Source: JAVVWB01 sp036652335 (GTDB taxonomy: Bacteria; Synergistota; Synergistia; Synergistales; Synergistaceae). Taken from it: a stretch of 64,000 bases of DNA. The notes under the pieces were generated by a model that was not told where the DNA came from, searched no databases, and was given only the letters and a program-made list of their open reading frames with translations. Where the stretch lies: positions 1 through 64,000 of the forward strand of contig JAVVWB010000004.1 of assembly GCA_036652335.1 (NCBI GenBank), read 5' to 3'. A program made the position numbers and the translations under genes. This document shows positions 6,657-15,989 of the stretch, one piece after another (positions within the stretch are counted from its first letter, which is position 1; each line of letters starts with the position of its first letter).

Positions 6657-7214
6657 GTGCCTCAGAATTTACTAAATGAACAAAAGACCCGCAGTGAAAA
6701 GTCTCTAGAGCATTTAAAGGGGACTTTACAGGGGATTAGAACAGGAAGAGCTCATCCAGCATTGATTGAGGATATTAAGGTTGATTATTTTGGAACACCG
6801 ACACCTATTAAGAATATGGGTACAGTGTCTATCCCAGAAGCAAGGCAGCTACTTATTACACCATGGGATAAGACGGCATTACATGCAATAGAGAAGGCAA
6901 TTCTTGCATCACCTCTTGGTGTTACACCTCAGAATGACGGTGAATCTGTGCGACTCAATCTTCCTGAACTTACGCAACAGCGTCGTATTGATTTATCAAA
7001 GATAGTAAATAAAGATGCTGAAGAAGCACGTATTTCTGTCCGTAATATTCGTAGAGATGTAATTGAAGCTTTTAAAAAGCTTGAAAAAGATAGTAAAATT
7101 ACAGAAGATGAATTAAAAAAATATCAAAAAGATGTACAGGATAGTACTGACGTTTACATCAAGAAGATAGATTTAATGGCTTCAGAGAAAGAAAAAGAAA
7201 TTTTAGAAAAGTAA
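6657..7214 (+). CDS. frr: Ribosome recycling factor
   Basis: 185 residues, exactly the family's usual length when the GTG at 6657 is used; AAGGAG lies 8 bases before it, whereas an upstream in-frame GTG at 6648 overlaps that site. RRF, with EF-G, splits the post-termination ribosome. Hallmarks are LKGTLQGIRTGRAHPALI, the DYFGTPTP hinge region and the C-terminal long helix with RRDVIEAFKKLEKDSKITED. It follows pyrH by about 70 bases and ends at a terminator. Confidence 0.97.
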   Translation: MPQNLLNEQKTRSEKSLEHLKGTLQGIRTGRAHPALIEDIKVDYFGTPTPIKNMGTVSIPEARQLLITPWDKTALHAIEKAILASPLGVTPQNDGESVRLNLPELTQQRRIDLSKIVNKDAEEARISVRNIRRDVIEAFKKLEKDSKITEDELKKYQKDVQDSTDVYIKKIDLMASEKEKEILEK

Positions 7215-7231
7215 TTTTATTTAATGTGTTG

Positions 7232-7275
7232 AAAAAGAGATGTGTTTGATTTATTCAAATACATCTCTTTTTTTA
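7232..7275 (+). terminator. Intrinsic terminator after frr
   Basis: AAAAAGAGATGT with GTTTGA pairs with TCAAAT plus ACATCTCTTTTT around a short A/T loop and ends in T residues. Confidence 0.88.
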
Positions 7276-7307
7276 GACAAAAATTTTATAGAGTGTAAAA
7301 TATAGCT

Positions 7308-8549
7308 ATGAAAGAAAAAGATTTTTTACTCATAGTTAAAGAAAATAATGCCCATGCGTATCTTGTCGGAGGAGCTGTTAGAGACAAGATTATTGGTGTT
7401 GCGGCTAATGATAAAGATTATGTTATTACAGGTTTTACAGAAGAAAAGCTTTTAAATATTTTCCCAAAAGCCCGTAAAATAGGTAGTTCTTTCCCTGTTT
7501 ATTTGTTAAAGCTTGACGGTATTTTCTGCGAGATTTCTCTTGCACGAAAGGAAGTAAAAAACGGAGAAGGTTATCGTGGTTTTGATGTCGTTTTTACGCC
7601 AGATATTTTAATTGAAGAAGACCTGTATAGACGTGACTTAACTATGAATGCTATAGCTTTTGACCCTTTAGTAGATTTATTTATTGACCCTTATGGTGGT
7701 ATTGATGATATTAGGAAAAAAATATTAAAAGCAGTTTCTGAACATTTTGTGGAAGATCCTGTTAGAGCTCTTAGAGCTGCTCGTCAGTCAGCACAGTTTG
7801 ATTTTGTGATAGATGAACTCACTGTTTCTTTTATGAAAAAGTGTAAGGATGAGTTGCTTTTAGAACCAAAAGAACGAATTCTTACAGAGCTTAGTAAAGC
7901 GCTTTCAACAAAAAAACCATCAATTTTCTTTAAAAATATGAATGATGCCTCTTTACTTGAATATATTTTCCCGTGGTTATTTAATTTAATAGGTAAAAGT
8001 CAACCAGTGAAATATCACCCAGAGGGTGATGCTTATAAACATACTATGCTTGTACTTGATAGAGTATCTTCTGATACTTCTAGTTTAGAAGCTAGATTTG
8101 CGGCTTTGATGCATGATATTGGCAAGGGAGTGACCCCTTCATCTATCTTGCCACATCATTATGGCCACGATGTCAGAGGGTTGAAAGTATTAGATGAAAT
8201 TCGAGACACTCTTAAAATTTCAAATCTTTGGTACTACTCTGCTAAGTTTGTTATAAAAGAACATATGAGAGCCAATAGATTAGTTAAACTATCAAAGATT
8301 GTTGACTTGCTTATCAAAATTAAGAAAAGTCCTCTTGAAGTTAAGGATTTTATTTCTATTGTTAGTGCTGATAATAATGGAAAACTCGTTAATTATCTAA
8401 AAAATTATGATGAATATTTTTCTGTTATTAGTGATATAGTGGTAGAATGTGTCCCGGATAATTTAAAGGGAAAAGAAGTAGGGGAGTGGCTTTTTAGAAA
8501 GAAAGTTGCTGCTTTTACAAATTATTTAGAAAAAAAGAGAGGGGATTAG
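7308..8549 (+). CDS. cca: CCA-adding tRNA nucleotidyltransferase with HD domain
   Basis: 413 residues. The N-terminal class II nucleotidyltransferase head starts YLVGGAVRDKIIG, followed by the DKDYV carboxylates and RRDLTMNAIAFDP. The RNA-binding neck includes VEDPVRALRAAR, and the C-terminal HD phosphohydrolase domain has YKHTMLVLDRV and LMHDIGKG. This layout matches E. coli-type Cca, which builds or repairs the 3' CCA end. The tRNA genes in this window encode CCA, so the enzyme may serve mainly in repair. No good ribosome-binding site is seen before the ATG. Confidence 0.9.
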   Translation: MKEKDFLLIVKENNAHAYLVGGAVRDKIIGVAANDKDYVITGFTEEKLLNIFPKARKIGSSFPVYLLKLDGIFCEISLARKEVKNGEGYRGFDVVFTPDILIEEDLYRRDLTMNAIAFDPLVDLFIDPYGGIDDIRKKILKAVSEHFVEDPVRALRAARQSAQFDFVIDELTVSFMKKCKDELLLEPKERILTELSKALSTKKPSIFFKNMNDASLLEYIFPWLFNLIGKSQPVKYHPEGDAYKHTMLVLDRVSSDTSSLEARFAALMHDIGKGVTPSSILPHHYGHDVRGLKVLDEIRDTLKISNLWYYSAKFVIKEHMRANRLVKLSKIVDLLIKIKKSPLEVKDFISIVSADNNGKLVNYLKNYDEYFSVISDIVVECVPDNLKGKEVGEWLFRKKVAAFTNYLEKKRGD

Positions 8550-8563
8550 CCCCTCTCTTTTTT
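8531..8563. terminator. Bidirectional terminator between cca and the aminotransferase
   Basis: GAGAGGGG and GCCCCTCTC pair around ATTA, with A residues on one side and T on the other, so it serves both convergent genes. It overlaps the end of cca. Confidence 0.85.
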
Positions 8564-8565
8564 AT

Positions 8566-9729
8566 TTATAATGATTCTAGAAATTCTTTGAGTCTTTTCA
8601 TTCCTTCTTTTATGTTTTCGGAAGAACAAGCATAGGAAAATCTTAAGAAACCGGGTGCAAAGAAAGCAGCTCCTGGGATTGCTGCTACATATTTCTCTTC
8701 AAGGAGTCGTTCGCAGAATTTGATGTCATCAGGTATTGGTGATTTTCGTATGTCTACAAAAATATAGAAAGCTCCTTCTGGTTCTTTTACTGTTACATAC
8801 GGCATGTCTCTTACAAGGCTAAGTATTAAATTTTTTCTTTCTGTAAAAGCTTTTTTCATCTCTTCAACGTCGTTGTCTCCGTCCTTAATTGCAGCGAGTG
8901 CTGCCCACTGTGCAATAGAAGAGGCATTTGAGGTGAGGTGTGTTTGCATTGTGTTCATTTTTGTAATCATTTCTTTTGGAGCTAGGGCGTAACCGATTCT
9001 CCAACCTGTCATTGCATATGCTTTACTTACCCCGTTGATGATAACGGTCCTGTCTTTAAGGTCAGGTGCTATGTTGAGTATGTTGTAATGCTTAGCAGGT
9101 TCATATGCAAATCTCTCATAGATTTCGTCAAATATTATCCAAAGTCCATGCTCTCTAGCTATGTCTGCTATCATTGACATTGTATTTTCATCATATATTG
9201 CACCTGTCGGGTTTGACGGGGAGTTGATTATTACTCCAACTGTTTTGTTGGTTATTACGTCTTCAATTGATTTTTTAGTAGGGACGAGGTCACTTTTCAA
9301 TGTGTCTACAATTATTTCTTTACCTCCGGCAAGATGAAGCTGTTCTACATAGCTCACCCATGCAGGTGCAAAAAGTAGGACTTCATCACCTTCGTCTACG
9401 AGCATTTGCATTGCCATATATAAGAGAGGTTTTGCCCCTGATGATACTAGGACTTCTGAGGGGTCATATTCTAGACTAAAACGTTTCTTGTAGTAATTGG
9501 ATACTTCTTTGCGTAACTCTATTATTCCAGAGTTAAGGGTATAATGTGATTCTCCTCTTTTGATTGCCTCAATTGCTGCGTTGTTTGCACACTCAGGAGT
9601 TCTGAAGTCAGGCTCTCCGGCGCCAAAAGAAATAACCGGTTTACCTTCTGCTTTCATCGTTTTTGCTTTGCCTGATATACTGATGGTTGCAGATGGTTTG
9701 ATGTCTAAAATTCTTTTTGAAAATTTCAC
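8566..9729 (-). CDS. Class I pyridoxal-phosphate aminotransferase (aspartate aminotransferase type)
   Basis: 387 residues, starting at a GTG with GGGGG before it. Fold type I aminotransferase motifs: GEPDFRTPE near the N-terminus, NSPSNPTGAIYDE, DEIYERF, and the PLP lysine block INGVSKAYAMTGWRIGY, followed by the carboxylate-binding FLRFSYACS near the end. The closest match in memory is subgroup I-gamma aspartate aminotransferase, common in bacteria and archaea; prephenate transamination is also possible in that subgroup. It is a single gene facing cca. The substrate is inferred from the subgroup. Confidence 0.88.
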   Translation of the reverse strand: MKFSKRILDIKPSATISISGKAKTMKAEGKPVISFGAGEPDFRTPECANNAAIEAIKRGESHYTLNSGIIELRKEVSNYYKKRFSLEYDPSEVLVSSGAKPLLYMAMQMLVDEGDEVLLFAPAWVSYVEQLHLAGGKEIIVDTLKSDLVPTKKSIEDVITNKTVGVIINSPSNPTGAIYDENTMSMIADIAREHGLWIIFDEIYERFAYEPAKHYNILNIAPDLKDRTVIINGVSKAYAMTGWRIGYALAPKEMITKMNTMQTHLTSNASSIAQWAALAAIKDGDNDVEEMKKAFTERKNLILSLVRDMPYVTVKEPEGAFYIFVDIRKSPIPDDIKFCERLLEEKYVAAIPGAAFFAPGFLRFSYACSSENIKEGMKRLKEFLESL

Positions 9730-9944
9730 ATTATTTCCCCCTTTATTATGTTTGAGTTTGTGTTATTGATTATACATAATGCCTAATAAGAGTCAATATA
9801 AAAAGCTGTAATTTTTGTTAAATTTTTGTTTAATGTAAGGGTAGAAAATTTGATGGGCAGAATTGAAAATACCGTAATAAAGTGATAAGATACAGTAAAG
9901 CAACAAAGTCATCCGTATTTAGAGCACAGAATGGAGGAGTTGCT

Positions 9945-10490
9945 ATGGAAGTACGTTTTGTGAATCGTAATGTGGAACTTGAGGGAGATATTAAGGATTA
10001 TATGGTAAAGAAACTTGCCAAGGTTGAGAAATTCTTTGACAAGATCCTTGATACTCAAGTAGCTCTGAATTTCAAGAGAGGTATGCACGTAGTCGAAATT
10101 ACTTCTAATGTGAATGGTGTGGTTATGAGAGGCGAGGACTACGCACCGGATCTCCGAAAGGCTTTTGACAAAGCTTTAAAGAACATTGAAAGACAAGTCA
10201 AGAAGCACAAGAGTTATTTGACTGATAAGGGCAGACTTAGAGTTCAGGATGTTTGTTTTGATATTGATCCTGATTTGTTACCACCATTACCATATGAAAA
10301 AGAAGATGTTTCAAAGGAAATTTTAAAGATAAAGAAGTTTAATGTAGACGTAATGACACCAGAAGAAGCAACTAGACAGATGGATTTGTTAGGGCATAGT
10401 TTCTTCCTTTTTAAGAATGATGAAACAGGTGTGTTCAACGTGGTTTACCGCAGAGATGAGGGTGGCTACGGATTACTTGAGCCTAGATAA
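9945..10490 (+). CDS. hpf: Long-form ribosome hibernation promoting factor
   Basis: 181 residues from the ATG at 9945, which follows GGAGGAG; an upstream in-frame start at 9882 adds residues unlike the family. The N-terminal HPF/YfiA domain (about residues 1-100) has the usual EVRFVNRNVELEGDIKDY start and the basic KNIERQVKKHK helix. The C-terminal domain (about 125-181) contains the dimerising tail with FFLFKNDETGVFNVVYRR and YGLLEPR. Long HPF dimerises 70S ribosomes into inactive 100S particles. The gene is monocistronic and ends at a terminator. Confidence 0.95.
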   Translation: MEVRFVNRNVELEGDIKDYMVKKLAKVEKFFDKILDTQVALNFKRGMHVVEITSNVNGVVMRGEDYAPDLRKAFDKALKNIERQVKKHKSYLTDKGRLRVQDVCFDIDPDLLPPLPYEKEDVSKEILKIKKFNVDVMTPEEATRQMDLLGHSFFLFKNDETGVFNVVYRRDEGGYGLLEPR

Positions 10491-10512
10491 TATATAATAT
10501 TTATTTATAACT

Positions 10513-10540
10513 AAAGAGGAGCCATAGGCTCCTCTTTTTT
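10513..10540 (+). terminator. Intrinsic terminator after hpf
   Basis: AAAGAGGAGCC pairs with GGCTCCTCTTT around ATA and is followed by T residues. Confidence 0.92.
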
Positions 10541-10609
10541 CTTGACCTTTTTGCTTTAACAATGTACCTTTATCAAGTGGTTATCAATTTATATATCGAG
10601 GTCGTTTAA

Positions 10610-12574
10610 ATGTCTGAAAAATTATTGTTGGCACTTAATCCAAAACAAAGAGAAGCTGTTGAATTCTGTGATGCAGATGAACTTGTTTTTGCTGGTGCTG
10701 GAAGTGGGAAAACAAAAGTTTTGACCACAAAAATTGCTTATTTAATTGAAAAAAAAGGTGTAAACCCATGGGAGATATTGGCTTTAACCTTTACAAATAA
10801 GGCTGCTCGAGAGATGAGAGACAGGGTCAATCTCTTAATAGGAACCGATTTGAATGGAATGGAAGTTTCAACTTTTCATGCCTATGGACTAAAATTTTTA
10901 CATAGATATTCGGAGACATTGACAGCCTTAGGTTATCCATCTGCGTTTGTAATTTTCGATAGAAGTGATGTTAGGGGAATTGTTAAGAAGTTGCTTGCAT
11001 CTCTTGATATAGACCCCAAACAGATAGACGTAGGTGCTGCGATAGAGCTTATTTCTAGAGCTAAAACTGAGGCTAATCCGGTAAGCCGAGAAGTATATAT
11101 AGATCAAAAATGGAGAGCGTTATATGAGGGTTATCAAAAAGCGTTGCGTACTTGTGGTGCTTTGGATTTTGATGACTTGATGGTTTTGCCTTTGCATATT
11201 CTTGCAACAAATACTTTTGTAAGAGAGAGGGAACGTAAGCGTTTTAAGTGGATATTAGTAGATGAATATCAAGACGTAAACAGACCTCAGTATCTTTTGT
11301 TGCGTTGTCTTATGGATGATAAGAAGAGAATTATGGTTGTCGGTGACCCTGACCAGTCTATTTATGGTTGGCGTGGTGCTGATATGTCTATGATTTTAAA
11401 TTTTGAGAGAGATTTTCCTGCTTCAAAAGTTGTTGTACTTGACCAAAATTATCGTTCTACTGGCAATATATTGGACGGTGCAAATGGTGTAATTCAAAAA
11501 AATAGTGATAGACCTACTAAAAATTTATGGACTGCTTCTGTTCGTGGTAAAGAAATTAAAATCTTTAGAGCTAACAATGACATGGATGAATCAGAGTGGA
11601 TTGCAAAAAAAATATATAGACTTGTTGCTGAGGGCTATCACTACGGAGAGATTGCAATTCTGTATAGAATGAATGTGTTAAGTAGAGGGCTTGAGCAGTC
11701 ACTTTTGGAACGTTCTATCCCATATAGAGTTATTAGAGGTTTGGCTTTCTATGAGCGTGCAGAAGTAAAAGATGTACTTTCTATTATGAGACTTGCGGTT
11801 AATCCTAAGGATAGTCTCTCTCTTTCAAGAGTTTGTAGTGTTTCTGTAAAAGGAGTAGGAAAGAAGAGTGTAGAAGTTTTAAATGAGCAGATAGAAAAGT
11901 TGGCAGACTTAAATCCTATAGATGTTTGGAAAGAGATTGAAATAACCGGTGGTGGACTCAAGGGAAAGGCTGGAGTAGGTGTAAAATCTTTGGCAAGTGA
12001 TATGCTAGATGTCCTATCTAGAGCAGAGAGTATAAAAGATACTATAGAGTTGATTTTATATACAAAAGGTTATAGTGAATATTTACAGAATAATTACCCT
12101 GAAGATTGGGAAGAGAGAGAAGATAACGTGCTAGAAATTCTTTCACTTGTCCCAGAAGACGGAACCGTTGCTGAAGTTTTAACAGAAATTCCTTTATTTA
12201 CAGATCAAGATTCAAATGAAGAGATTGTTGATAGTGTAAATATGTTGACTTTACATGCTGCAAAAGGGTTGGAGTATCCTGTTGTCTTTATCGTTGGTAT
12301 GGAAGAGGGAATATTCCCTAGTTCTCGTGCGCTTGATATAGAGAGTGATATTAGTGAAGAAAGACGTCTTTGTTATGTTGGAATGACACGTGCAAAAGAA
12401 CAACTTTTCCTAACTTCCGCCTCAAGTCGATTATTATTCGGTGACATTCAAAGAAATTTGACTTCAAGGTTTATAGGTGAAATTCCTCAAAATTGTGTCG
12501 ATTTTGAAGATGCTACAAAAGGGGGTTCTTATAGTTATGATTCTCGGTCTAACGGGAGACGTTGGCGCTGGTAA
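10610..12574 (+). CDS. pcrA: UvrD/PcrA-family 3'-5' DNA helicase
   Basis: 654 residues of superfamily 1A. All helicase motifs are visible: NPKQREAVEF (Q motif), AGAGSGKTKVL (Walker A), TFTNKAAREMR (Ia), ILVDEYQDVNRPQ (II, here DEYQD), VVGDPDQSIYGWRGAD (III), LDQNYRST (IV), LHAAKGLEYPVVFIVGMEEG (V) and EERRLCYVGMTRAK (VI). It is slightly shorter than B. subtilis PcrA. Expected roles are nucleotide excision repair, replication through conflicts and limiting RecA. Its last 38 bases overlap coaE, suggesting coupled translation. Confidence 0.93.
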   Translation: MSEKLLLALNPKQREAVEFCDADELVFAGAGSGKTKVLTTKIAYLIEKKGVNPWEILALTFTNKAAREMRDRVNLLIGTDLNGMEVSTFHAYGLKFLHRYSETLTALGYPSAFVIFDRSDVRGIVKKLLASLDIDPKQIDVGAAIELISRAKTEANPVSREVYIDQKWRALYEGYQKALRTCGALDFDDLMVLPLHILATNTFVRERERKRFKWILVDEYQDVNRPQYLLLRCLMDDKKRIMVVGDPDQSIYGWRGADMSMILNFERDFPASKVVVLDQNYRSTGNILDGANGVIQKNSDRPTKNLWTASVRGKEIKIFRANNDMDESEWIAKKIYRLVAEGYHYGEIAILYRMNVLSRGLEQSLLERSIPYRVIRGLAFYERAEVKDVLSIMRLAVNPKDSLSLSRVCSVSVKGVGKKSVEVLNEQIEKLADLNPIDVWKEIEITGGGLKGKAGVGVKSLASDMLDVLSRAESIKDTIELILYTKGYSEYLQNNYPEDWEEREDNVLEILSLVPEDGTVAEVLTEIPLFTDQDSNEEIVDSVNMLTLHAAKGLEYPVVFIVGMEEGIFPSSRALDIESDISEERRLCYVGMTRAKEQLFLTSASSRLLFGDIQRNLTSRFIGEIPQNCVDFEDATKGGSYSYDSRSNGRRWRW

Positions 12575-13130
12575 AAGCACGTTATGTCGTGTTTGGAAAG
12601 ATATGGGAGCGTATGTAATTGATTCAGACTCCTTAGCTAAAAATTTATGGAATTTAAAAACGATACAAAAAAAAGCGAAGATTAGGTGGGGGGATGATTT
12701 CTTTTCCTGCCCAAGTTCTGAGATGTCAAAGAAGATAGCAGATAAAATATTTAATGATGATGAAGAGTATAAGTTTGTTTCTGAACTTTTGCATAAAGCT
12801 ACTATTTCACGACTAAAAAAAATTGCCGAGAAATCTGATGCAAAATGGATTGTTGTTGAAATCCCACTTCTTTTTGAGTGCGGAGTACCTGAGTGGATTG
12901 ATAAAACTGTTTACGTCTCAGCATCTCTTGGAAAACGTGTAGAGAGAAATGCTATAAGAGGCTGGAATGAGCTTGAATTGTCAAGAAGAGAGGATAAACT
13001 TCTACCCCGAGAGGAGAAGATGAAAAAAGCGGATTGGATAATTGAAAACAGTGGAACACTCAAAGAATGGGAAGAAAAAGGATATGAGTTTGCACTCAAA
13101 ATCCTTTCTCTTACCCGACTTGTTAGATAA
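12537..13130 (+). CDS. coaE: Dephospho-CoA kinase
   Basis: 197 residues starting at the ATG at 12537, inside the end of pcrA, with GGGGG about 11 bases upstream. The P-loop GLTGDVGAGKST is at the N-terminus, followed by GAYVIDSDSLAK (substrate Asp), VEIPLLFECG and the basic lid region with RNAIRGWNELELSRR. It phosphorylates the 3' hydroxyl of dephospho-CoA, the last step of CoA synthesis. The other CoA genes in the window are coaBC and coaD, at separate sites. Confidence 0.92.
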   Translation: MILGLTGDVGAGKSTLCRVWKDMGAYVIDSDSLAKNLWNLKTIQKKAKIRWGDDFFSCPSSEMSKKIADKIFNDDEEYKFVSELLHKATISRLKKIAEKSDAKWIVVEIPLLFECGVPEWIDKTVYVSASLGKRVERNAIRGWNELELSRREDKLLPREEKMKKADWIIENSGTLKEWEEKGYEFALKILSLTRLVR

Positions 13131-13635
13131 ATGAATCTGTAAGAGTTGTTCTTTTTACTAAGGTATAAGTTACTAATATACCCAATATAGTTCCAGGAAT
13201 GCTACTTACTAAAAAAGATGTTGATAAAAAGGAGAATGCCACATTTGTACCTAATATTGGAGCGATTATCAGAGAGCTTACCCATGCTCCCACTAATCCT
13301 GTACCAATAGGCTCAGCTATTGCGGAGTAGATTTTTCTGTTTTGTGGAAGAAATAGTGACACCAGTCCGACAAAAAAGGCTCCAAACATGCTCCCTGGGA
13401 AAGCAAAAAGGCTCCCTGTTCCCAACATATTTCTTATTAGACTTGTAGTAAACGCTGTACCTATTGCCCAAAAGGGCCCGAGCAATATTCCCGAAATGAC
13501 ATTGATCGTATGCTGAAATGGATAGCACTTTGTCGGGCCAAGAGGTATTGAAACTACGGAGAGGATTACCCCAATGGATGATAGTATTCCACAAAGTACC
13601 GTTTTTCGTAGTATTTTACTTTCTTTTATAGACAT
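13123..13635 (-). CDS. thiW: ThiW, S component of a thiamine-precursor ECF transporter
   Basis: 170 residues from the ATG at 13635, with AGGGGG 9 bases before it; a longer in-frame form adds an unlikely polar N-terminus. It has five or six hydrophobic segments. The strings PLGPTKCYPFQHTINVI, GILLGPFWA and LIRNMLGTGSLFAFPGS are the ThiW signature. ThiW proteins use a shared EcfAAT energy module to import a thiazole or thiamine precursor. The gene diverges from a thiamine pyrophosphokinase gene, which supports a salvage role. It overlaps the end of coaE by 8 bases in convergent direction. Confidence 0.88.
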   Translation of the reverse strand: MSIKESKILRKTVLCGILSSIGVILSVVSIPLGPTKCYPFQHTINVISGILLGPFWAIGTAFTTSLIRNMLGTGSLFAFPGSMFGAFFVGLVSLFLPQNRKIYSAIAEPIGTGLVGAWVSSLIIAPILGTNVAFSFLSTSFLVSSIPGTILGILVTYTLVKRTTLTDSFI

Positions 13636-13734
13636 GTATCGGTACCCCCTATAGAATAATTTCCAAGCAAGAATTATCCTGTTATTTCTTACCAATGTCA
13701 AATGAAAGAAAGATGCAAGCGAGCGTGATAACTT

Positions 13735-14433
13735 ATGAAGAAGATATCAATACAAAATGTAGAAATAGAATTTTTGTGTGATGTAAATGTAGATTTAATG
13801 GTGCTAGGTGGTCGTGTGCCATCATGTGAATGGCTTAGGTCTATTGATTTTTATAATAAAATTTGGGCTGTAGATAAGGGCATAGATATATGCTCACTTG
13901 CAAATATTAAGGCAGATTTTTTAATTGGTGATGGAGATAGCGCCGATTGTAAGAATTGGAATGATGCAAAGAATTATGGTGCAAAGGTCTATAGTTATCC
14001 CGTAGAAAAAGATTTAACTGACTTTCAACTTGCGTTAGACCTTTACGACTCAGAACAAAATGAGCTTTCTACTGATAATAAATTATTTTTGACTGGTGCT
14101 TGGGGAGGTAGATTTGATCATCTCTGGAGTTTGTTTATTTCTGCATTAAATTCGCATAGAATTCCTATAGGTATTGCAGATGAAAGAGAAACTATTATAT
14201 TCTTGAATGGAGAATCATCTTTACACCTTGCTTTTGATAAAAAACCTCTATCTTTTTCTCTTATATCTTTTTCACAAATATCTACAGGAATTACAACTGA
14301 CGGACTAAAATGGGAGCTAGAAAATTTCAATTTAGAGTACAAAAATCCTTTTAGTATTAGCAACGAAGTGTTGGAAAGGACTGTAGATGTCTCATTAAAA
14401 TCAGGACAGATAGGTGTTTACTGGTATTGGTAA
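13735..14433 (+). CDS. thiN: Thiamine pyrophosphokinase
   Basis: 232 residues. The kinase core shows WAVDKGIDICSLANIKADFLIGDGDSAD (given in parts: AVDKGID and FLIGDGDSAD), the catalytic block PVEKDLTDFQLAL and TGAWGGRFDHL; the C-terminal thiamine-binding sandwich ends with TTDGLKWELEN and FSISNEVL. It makes thiamine diphosphate directly from thiamine and ATP. Divergent pairing with thiW, 99 bp apart, suggests joint uptake and activation. I found no TPP riboswitch in the gap. The ribosome-binding site is weak. Confidence 0.88.
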   Translation: MKKISIQNVEIEFLCDVNVDLMVLGGRVPSCEWLRSIDFYNKIWAVDKGIDICSLANIKADFLIGDGDSADCKNWNDAKNYGAKVYSYPVEKDLTDFQLALDLYDSEQNELSTDNKLFLTGAWGGRFDHLWSLFISALNSHRIPIGIADERETIIFLNGESSLHLAFDKKPLSFSLISFSQISTGITTDGLKWELENFNLEYKNPFSISNEVLERTVDVSLKSGQIGVYWYW

Positions 14434-14505
14434 GCCTAGCACATATTTTTCTCATTATTTTGTGCTAAAATACATTGGTTATCTAGTTTAAGGATGTGAT
14501 TTATT

Positions 14506-15123
14506 ATGTTTTTTGGAGGAGAATCCTTTTCTGCAAAATTAGCAGAAATTCTTCTAAGTTTGCCTGCTGTTGTATGGGCAATAACATTTCATGAATTTTG
14601 TCATGGCTATGCCGCAATGAAATTGGGAGATAGAACTGCAGAGCTTGATGGGAGACTAAGTCTTAATCCTTTACACCATCTTGATCCTATCGGTGCTTTG
14701 TGTCTTTTGCTTTTTAGATTTGGCTGGGCAAAGCCTGTACCTATTGATTCACGTTATTTTAAAAAGCCCAGAAGAGATATGATTATAGTTAGTCTTGCCG
14801 GAGCAGCTGGAAATATTTTAACTGCATTTGTATTTGCAAAGCTGTATATTTTCTTTCCTGTGCTTTTTAGTAGCTATGCTGCAAGTCAATTTGTAAGAAT
14901 AATGATTTATATGAATGTTGGGCTTGCTGCTTTTAATTTGTTGCCCATTCCACCACTAGATGGTTCAAGAATCCTTTATGTTTTTTTACCATATAAGTGG
15001 ATGGATTTTTATTACAAGTTAGAGCAGTATGGTATGTTTATAATAATGGGGCTAATAATGTTAAATGTGCTTCCAATATTGATGACGCCACTTCAAAGTC
15101 TAATTCTTTATTTAATTTTTTAG
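14506..15123 (+). CDS. Site-2-protease-like membrane metalloprotease (M50, rhomboid-independent)
   Basis: 205 residues, nearly all hydrophobic, with about five or six membrane segments. HEFCH (about residues 27-31) is the HExxH zinc site, and NLLPIPPLDGSRIL (about 146-159) supplies the third ligand Asp. This small subfamily, without PDZ or CBS domains, is widespread; some members cut membrane-bound regulators, but most have no known substrate. It follows thiN by about 70 bases and is followed by surE 14 bases later. Confidence 0.88.
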   Translation: MFFGGESFSAKLAEILLSLPAVVWAITFHEFCHGYAAMKLGDRTAELDGRLSLNPLHHLDPIGALCLLLFRFGWAKPVPIDSRYFKKPRRDMIIVSLAGAAGNILTAFVFAKLYIFFPVLFSSYAASQFVRIMIYMNVGLAAFNLLPIPPLDGSRILYVFLPYKWMDFYYKLEQYGMFIIMGLIMLNVLPILMTPLQSLILYLIF

Positions 15124-15137
15124 GTTGTTGTGTAGAT

Positions 15138-15917
15138 ATGAGAATTTTAATTACAAATGATGACGGTGTTTACTCTGTAGGGATACAGACATTAGCATTG
15201 AAACTTATATCAGAAGGACATCAAGTCCTTGTTGTCGCACCTGATAGAGAACGTAGTGCATGTGGTCACAGTATGACTCTTTCTCGCCCTGTTGCTTTAA
15301 AGAAAATTGACCGCAAATTTCTTTATGGTGATTATGACGCTTATGCTTCTGATGGAACACCCACCGACTGCGTCGTTTTGGGTTTTGATGTTCTAAAATT
15401 TGATGCTGATCTAGTTATTTCTGGAATAAATCAGGGTCCAAATTTAGGAGACGACTTGACTTACTCTGGTACAGTTTGTGCTGCGATGGAGGGAGTTGTC
15501 TTTGGAGTCCCGTCTATAGCGGTTTCTTTAGATATGTCTTCAAAAGATAAAGAAGTTCACAATTCTACAGCAGCAGAATGCGTTAGTGTGTTATTGAAGT
15601 GGATGGATAAAAATACAATGAAAAAAGGTGTGCTTTACAATATAAATGTGCCCAATTTACCTTTTTCTGAACTAAATGGTATGGCTGTTACACGAAAGGG
15701 TGTTCGTCTATACAGTGATAAAATATCTACTACTAAAAGCCCTATGGGGACGATGACGTATTGGATTGGTGGAAAGATAGAGGATGAATTGACTCCTGGG
15801 ACTGATGTTTGGGCTGTGAGAAAGAATATTGTCTCTTTGACACCAATACACATGGATATGACTTCTTATGAGGAAATTGATATTTGTAAAGAATTAGGAA
15901 TTGAATCTTTAATTTAG
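15138..15917 (+). CDS. surE: 5'-nucleotidase / exopolyphosphatase SurE
   Basis: 259 residues from the ATG at 15138, giving the family N-terminus MRILITNDDGVYSVGIQTL with the metal-binding DD. Other motifs are VVAPDRERSACGHSMTL, GTPTDCVVLG and VISGINQGPNLGDD. SurE removes phosphate from nucleoside 5'- and 3'-monophosphates and supports stationary-phase survival. It comes directly after the M50 protease gene and is the last gene before the T-box leader. Confidence 0.94.
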   Translation: MRILITNDDGVYSVGIQTLALKLISEGHQVLVVAPDRERSACGHSMTLSRPVALKKIDRKFLYGDYDAYASDGTPTDCVVLGFDVLKFDADLVISGINQGPNLGDDLTYSGTVCAAMEGVVFGVPSIAVSLDMSSKDKEVHNSTAAECVSVLLKWMDKNTMKKGVLYNINVPNLPFSELNGMAVTRKGVRLYSDKISTTKSPMGTMTYWIGGKIEDELTPGTDVWAVRKNIVSLTPIHMDMTSYEEIDICKELGIESLI

Positions 15918-15950
15918 ATATATTGATTTTGAACTTTATCCATTTAAGTG

Positions 15951-15978
15951 TTGACAAAAAAAACTTTGGTGATAAACT
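15951..15978 (+). promoter_or_regulatory. Promoter of the argG T-box leader
   Basis: TTGACA (15951-15956) is perfect; TAAACT (15973-15978) after a 16-bp spacer is the best -10 candidate. Confidence 0.65.
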
Positions 15979-15989
15979 TACCGTATTCT

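Noticed and set aside
13636..13734. TPP riboswitch between thiW and thiN
   Set aside because: The conserved TPP-aptamer strings are absent on both strands.
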